From NCBI RefSeq assembly GCF_965221685.1, contig NZ_OZ244907.1: a DNA stretch of 64,000 nucleotides, one strand, 5' to 3'. This stretch comes from Palauibacter sp022826685 (GTDB lineage Bacteria > Gemmatimonadota > Gemmatimonadetes > Palauibacterales > Palauibacteraceae). Under the pieces are notes generated by a model. That model did no database searches, had not been told where the DNA came from, and was given only the letters and a program-made list of their open reading frames with translations. This document shows, piece after piece, positions 61,811 to 64,000 of this stretch; position 1 is the first letter of the stretch; each line of letters opens with the position of its first letter. The position numbers and the translations under genes are program-made.

Positions 61811-62554
61811 ATGACAGATCGAGAACAGCGGAAGGATCGCTTTCGGGACCGCCTTTCCGAGTACATCGACGGCAACCTCGGCGTCGAGGAGGAGATCCTG
61901 ATCGAGCGGCACCTGGAACGCTGCGAGGACTCCGCCCGGACGCTCGCGGAGCTCGAGGCCGTGGTGGACCGGGCCGCGAGCCTCGGGCCGCGCGAACCGG
62001 CCGAGGATCTCTGGCCCGGCATCGCGGAGCGGATCGGCGCCTGCACCGCCCGTCCCGCGGGCGAGGCGCCCGACCCCTCCGATGCGCCGACCCGGCACGG
62101 CCCGCCCGCCCGCGGCATCACGCGTTTCGCGCCGCAACTCGCGGCCGGCATCGCGCTGGTGTGGCTCTCCGGCGCCCTCGTGTGGACAGCCGTGGCGCGG
62201 GGCGACGCCGCGGGGAACGCGGGCGCCTCCCCGGGGCTCGGCGCCCCGTCGCTCCTGCCCCCGGCCGTGCGAAGCGTTTCGACGCTGGAGGACGGGGGAT
62301 CGAGCGCCGAGGAATACGCCCGCCTGATCTCCGAACTCGAACGCGTGCTGTTCGACTCGGAACGGCCGCTGCCTCCGGAGACCGTGGCGCGCATCCGCCG
62401 CGCCCTCGTGACGATCGACCGGGCCATCGAGGACGCGCGGGCCGCACTGCTCGAGCTGCCCGATGACCCCTACATACAGCAACACATGGAGAACACTATG
62501 CGACGCAAGTCGGAGTTCCTCGCCCAGGCCGTTCAACTCGCGGCGACAGACTGA
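61811..62554 (+). CDS. Anti-sigma factor-like membrane protein with degenerate zinc motif
   Basis: The protein has 247 residues; AGGTGA lies four bases before ATG 61811. The N-terminus (LSEYIDGNLGVEEEILIERHLERCEDS) has the layout of an anti-sigma zinc-binding domain, but only His-x-x-x-Cys is present: the second Cys of the usual CxxC is Ser. A single transmembrane helix (LAAGIALVWLSGALVWTAVA) follows a Pro-rich linker. The extracytoplasmic part is helical (EYARLISELERVLFDSER, DRAIEDARAALLELPDDPY). It probably holds the ECF sigma at the membrane. Its stop overlaps the next ATG (TGATG). Confidence 0.82.
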   Translation: MTDREQRKDRFRDRLSEYIDGNLGVEEEILIERHLERCEDSARTLAELEAVVDRAASLGPREPAEDLWPGIAERIGACTARPAGEAPDPSDAPTRHGPPARGITRFAPQLAAGIALVWLSGALVWTAVARGDAAGNAGASPGLGAPSLLPPAVRSVSTLEDGGSSAEEYARLISELERVLFDSERPLPPETVARIRRALVTIDRAIEDARAALLELPDDPYIQQHMENTMRRKSEFLAQAVQLAATD

Positions 62555-63411
62555 TGGCCCCGGCGACGGTTTTCCTGGCGGTCCTCGCAGCGACAAGCCC
62601 CGGCGCGCGCGACACGACGTTCGTGGTGCCCGAGGGCGCGCGCATCGAGATCGAACACCGAGACGGAGACATCCGCGTGATGGGCGCGGACAGCCGCGAG
62701 GCGCGGATCGTGCTCGACGACGATGACGGCAGGATCCGCGTGCAGTCCTCGGGTGGCACGATTCGGCTCGGCACGAACCGGGGCGGCGACGGCGCGGACT
62801 TGCTCATCTGGCTTCCGGAGGACATCGAGGTGAGCGTGGCGGGACACGAGGGCGACATCACGGTGGCGGGCATCGCCCGGGGTGCGGTGTCTGTGAGAAC
62901 AGCGGATGGAGACGTGGAGATCGACGGAGCCGGCAGCGTCAGCGTGGCCACGCTGGACGGCGGCGTGACGATATCGAACGCCGGATCCGCGACAGTCAGC
63001 GTGACGGACGGCGACGTGTGGCTCGACCAGGTCGCCGGGAGCATCAGCGTAAGCGGGATCGACGCCGATATCGTCGTCACGAATACCGACACCCGCGCCG
63101 TCGCGGTCACGGTCGTGGACGGCGACGTCTGGTACGACGGCGCCGTTCAGGCGGACGGCAGCTACTCGCTCAGCACCCACGACGGCGATGTGACGTTCGC
63201 CGTTCCGGAGAACGCCGGCGCCCGCATCTCCGTGTCCACCTTCGATGGAGAACTCGTCCCCTCGTTCCCCATCCAGTTCCGCGGAGGCCGTCTGCGGGGC
63301 GGCGAGTTCACGGTCGGGGACGGCGGCGCCGCCGTGACGCTGAAGTCGTTCGACGGAGACATCCTCCTCATCCGGCCGGGGGAGCGCACCCCCGACCTCG
63401 ACATCGAATAG
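62554..63411 (+). CDS. DUF4097-type beta-helical envelope protein
   Basis: The protein has 285 residues. A short N-terminal hydrophobic segment (ATVFLAVLAATSPGA) may be a signal. The rest is a regular series of short strands with a recurrent G-D-(V/I) pattern (RDGDIRVMG, HEGDITVAG, ADGDVEIDG, TDGDVWLDQ, VDGDVWYDG, HDGDVTFAV, FDGDILLIR), typical of the right-handed beta-helix of DUF4097 / polymer-forming adhesin-like proteins. The N-terminal FVVPEGARIEIEHRDG fits that family. It is coupled to the anti-sigma gene, so it may be an envelope sensor or target of the sigma system. Confidence 0.82.
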   Translation: MAPATVFLAVLAATSPGARDTTFVVPEGARIEIEHRDGDIRVMGADSREARIVLDDDDGRIRVQSSGGTIRLGTNRGGDGADLLIWLPEDIEVSVAGHEGDITVAGIARGAVSVRTADGDVEIDGAGSVSVATLDGGVTISNAGSATVSVTDGDVWLDQVAGSISVSGIDADIVVTNTDTRAVAVTVVDGDVWYDGAVQADGSYSLSTHDGDVTFAVPENAGARISVSTFDGELVPSFPIQFRGGRLRGGEFTVGDGGAAVTLKSFDGDILLIRPGERTPDLDIE

Positions 63412-63441
63412 CTACGAATCCACGACACCGGGAGCAGCGTG

Positions 63442-64000
63442 ATGCGGAATACAGTGCGACAACTCGCCGCGGCAGCGGCTTGGCTCATGATCTGGGGGGC
63501 GGCGGAAACGCAGGCCCAGGACTTCGAATGGCAGGGGTCCGTGGACCGCGGAGACGCGGTCACGATCCGGGGCGTGAACGGCTCCATCACGGCGAGCGCC
63601 GCGACCGGCAGCCAGGTACAGGTGCGGGCCACCAAGGAATGGGATGATGACGACCCGGACTCGGTCCGCATCGAGGTCGTCGAGGATTCGCGCGGCGTCC
63701 TGATCTGCGCCGTCTACCCGTCGAGGCGCGGGCGGGACCCGAACCGGTGCGGGCATGGGGACGACTACGAGATGAGCGTCAGCAACAACGACGTGCAGGT
63801 GCACTTCACGGTCGAGGTTCCGGCCGGCGTCGAACTGGAGGCCCGGACCGTGAACGGAGGGATCGAGGCGCGCGGGATCGCCGACGAGGTGGAGGCGCGG
63901 ACCGTGAACGGCGCGGTCGCGGTCGAAGGCAACGGTCCGGTGTCCGCGGAGACCGTGAACGGAGCCATCGAGGCGCGGCTGGGAAGCGAACCTTCCGAGG
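63442..64000 (+). CDS. DUF4097-type protein (3' end outside window)
   Basis: 186 codons are visible from ATG 63442, which has GGGAG seven bases upstream. A signal peptide (LAAAAAWLMIWGAAETQAQ) is followed by strand repeats with a recurring T-V-N-G core (RGVNGSITAS, RTVNGGIEAR, RTVNGAVAVE, ETVNGAIEAR). A Cys pair (LICAVYPSRRGRDPNRCG) could form a disulfide. It is a second family member next to the one at 62554-63411, probably in the same operon as the ECF sigma genes. The C-terminal part lies beyond the right edge. Confidence 0.82.
   Translation, partial: MRNTVRQLAAAAAWLMIWGAAETQAQDFEWQGSVDRGDAVTIRGVNGSITASAATGSQVQVRATKEWDDDDPDSVRIEVVEDSRGVLICAVYPSRRGRDPNRCGHGDDYEMSVSNNDVQVHFTVEVPAGVELEARTVNGGIEARGIADEVEARTVNGAVAVEGNGPVSAETVNGAIEARLGSEPSE

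Noticed and set aside
1..64000. tRNA, rRNA, CRISPR arrays, transposases, phage genes or a replication origin
   Set aside because: No direct-repeat arrays, cloverleaf-like sequences, DDE/RuvC-type ORFs or DnaA-box clusters were recognised on reading through the window.

Overview
This is a gene-dense, high-GC window (roughly two thirds G+C by eye) from a Gram-negative bacterium. Lipoprotein signal peptides (Leu-Ala-x-Cys lipoboxes), BamA-like and small beta-barrel outer-membrane proteins, and GTG or TTG starts with GGAGG-type ribosome sites are common. The abundance of S9 peptidases with TolB-like propellers, beta-lactamase-fold serine hydrolases, secreted amidohydrolases, a PQQ dehydrogenase with a diheme cytochrome, and an ECF sigma factor suggests Gemmatimonadota or a close relative. 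That placement is inference from gene content. There is no rRNA, tRNA, CRISPR array, transposase or phage gene, and no gap between genes exceeds about 210 bases.

Layout. 1-7.8 kb (minus strand): an S9 peptidase followed by two tandem giant lipoproteins that join a bacterial Ig domain, plant-type leucine-rich repeats and a HExxHxxxxxH metalloprotease-like domain. The first copy runs off the left edge. The copies share a 577-base identical tract, and a peptidase-gene relic lies between them. 7.9-14.8 kb (plus): a membrane protein, an S9 peptidase, a diheme cytochrome c, a PQQ dehydrogenase and a serine hydrolase, three of them joined by 4-base start/stop overlaps. 14.8-22.6 kb (minus): M14 carboxypeptidase, LRR-less metalloprotease lipoprotein, beta-barrel protein, two S9 peptidases and a TM2-like protein. 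22.7-30.3 kb: a helix-hairpin-helix protein, then an AddA/AddB-type helicase-nuclease pair on the minus strand; a 177-base inverted-repeat element sits at the addA 3' end. 30.4-35.4 kb (plus): Tat-type amidohydrolase lipoprotein and two tandem serine-hydrolase lipoproteins. 35.4-40.5 kb: quinone reductase, a folate cluster (pteridine-reductase-like SDR, folB, folK) and outer-membrane proteins. 40.6-48.5 kb (plus): a coupled run of metallopeptidase, cation/proton antiporter, aminotransferase and DUF4153-type membrane protein, then an anchored orphan and a monooxygenase-like copper protein. 48.5-61.1 kb: amidohydrolases, a radical SAM protein, PDZ and SPFH proteins, a PadR regulator with a visible promoter/operator, gamma-glutamyltransferase, a cyclase-family lipoprotein and an EamA transporter. 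61.2-64 kb (plus): ECF sigma factor, anti-sigma-like protein and two DUF4097-type proteins, the last cut by the window edge.

How the genes fit together. Most secreted products would hydrolyse peptides, amides or D-amino-acid derivatives outside the cytoplasm or in the periplasm, consistent with a scavenging lifestyle. The most distinctive feature is the repeated pairing of S9 peptidases with lipoproteins carrying the HELGHN metalloprotease domain. It occurs twice, once with and once without LRRs, and the LRR copies show duplication and gene conversion.
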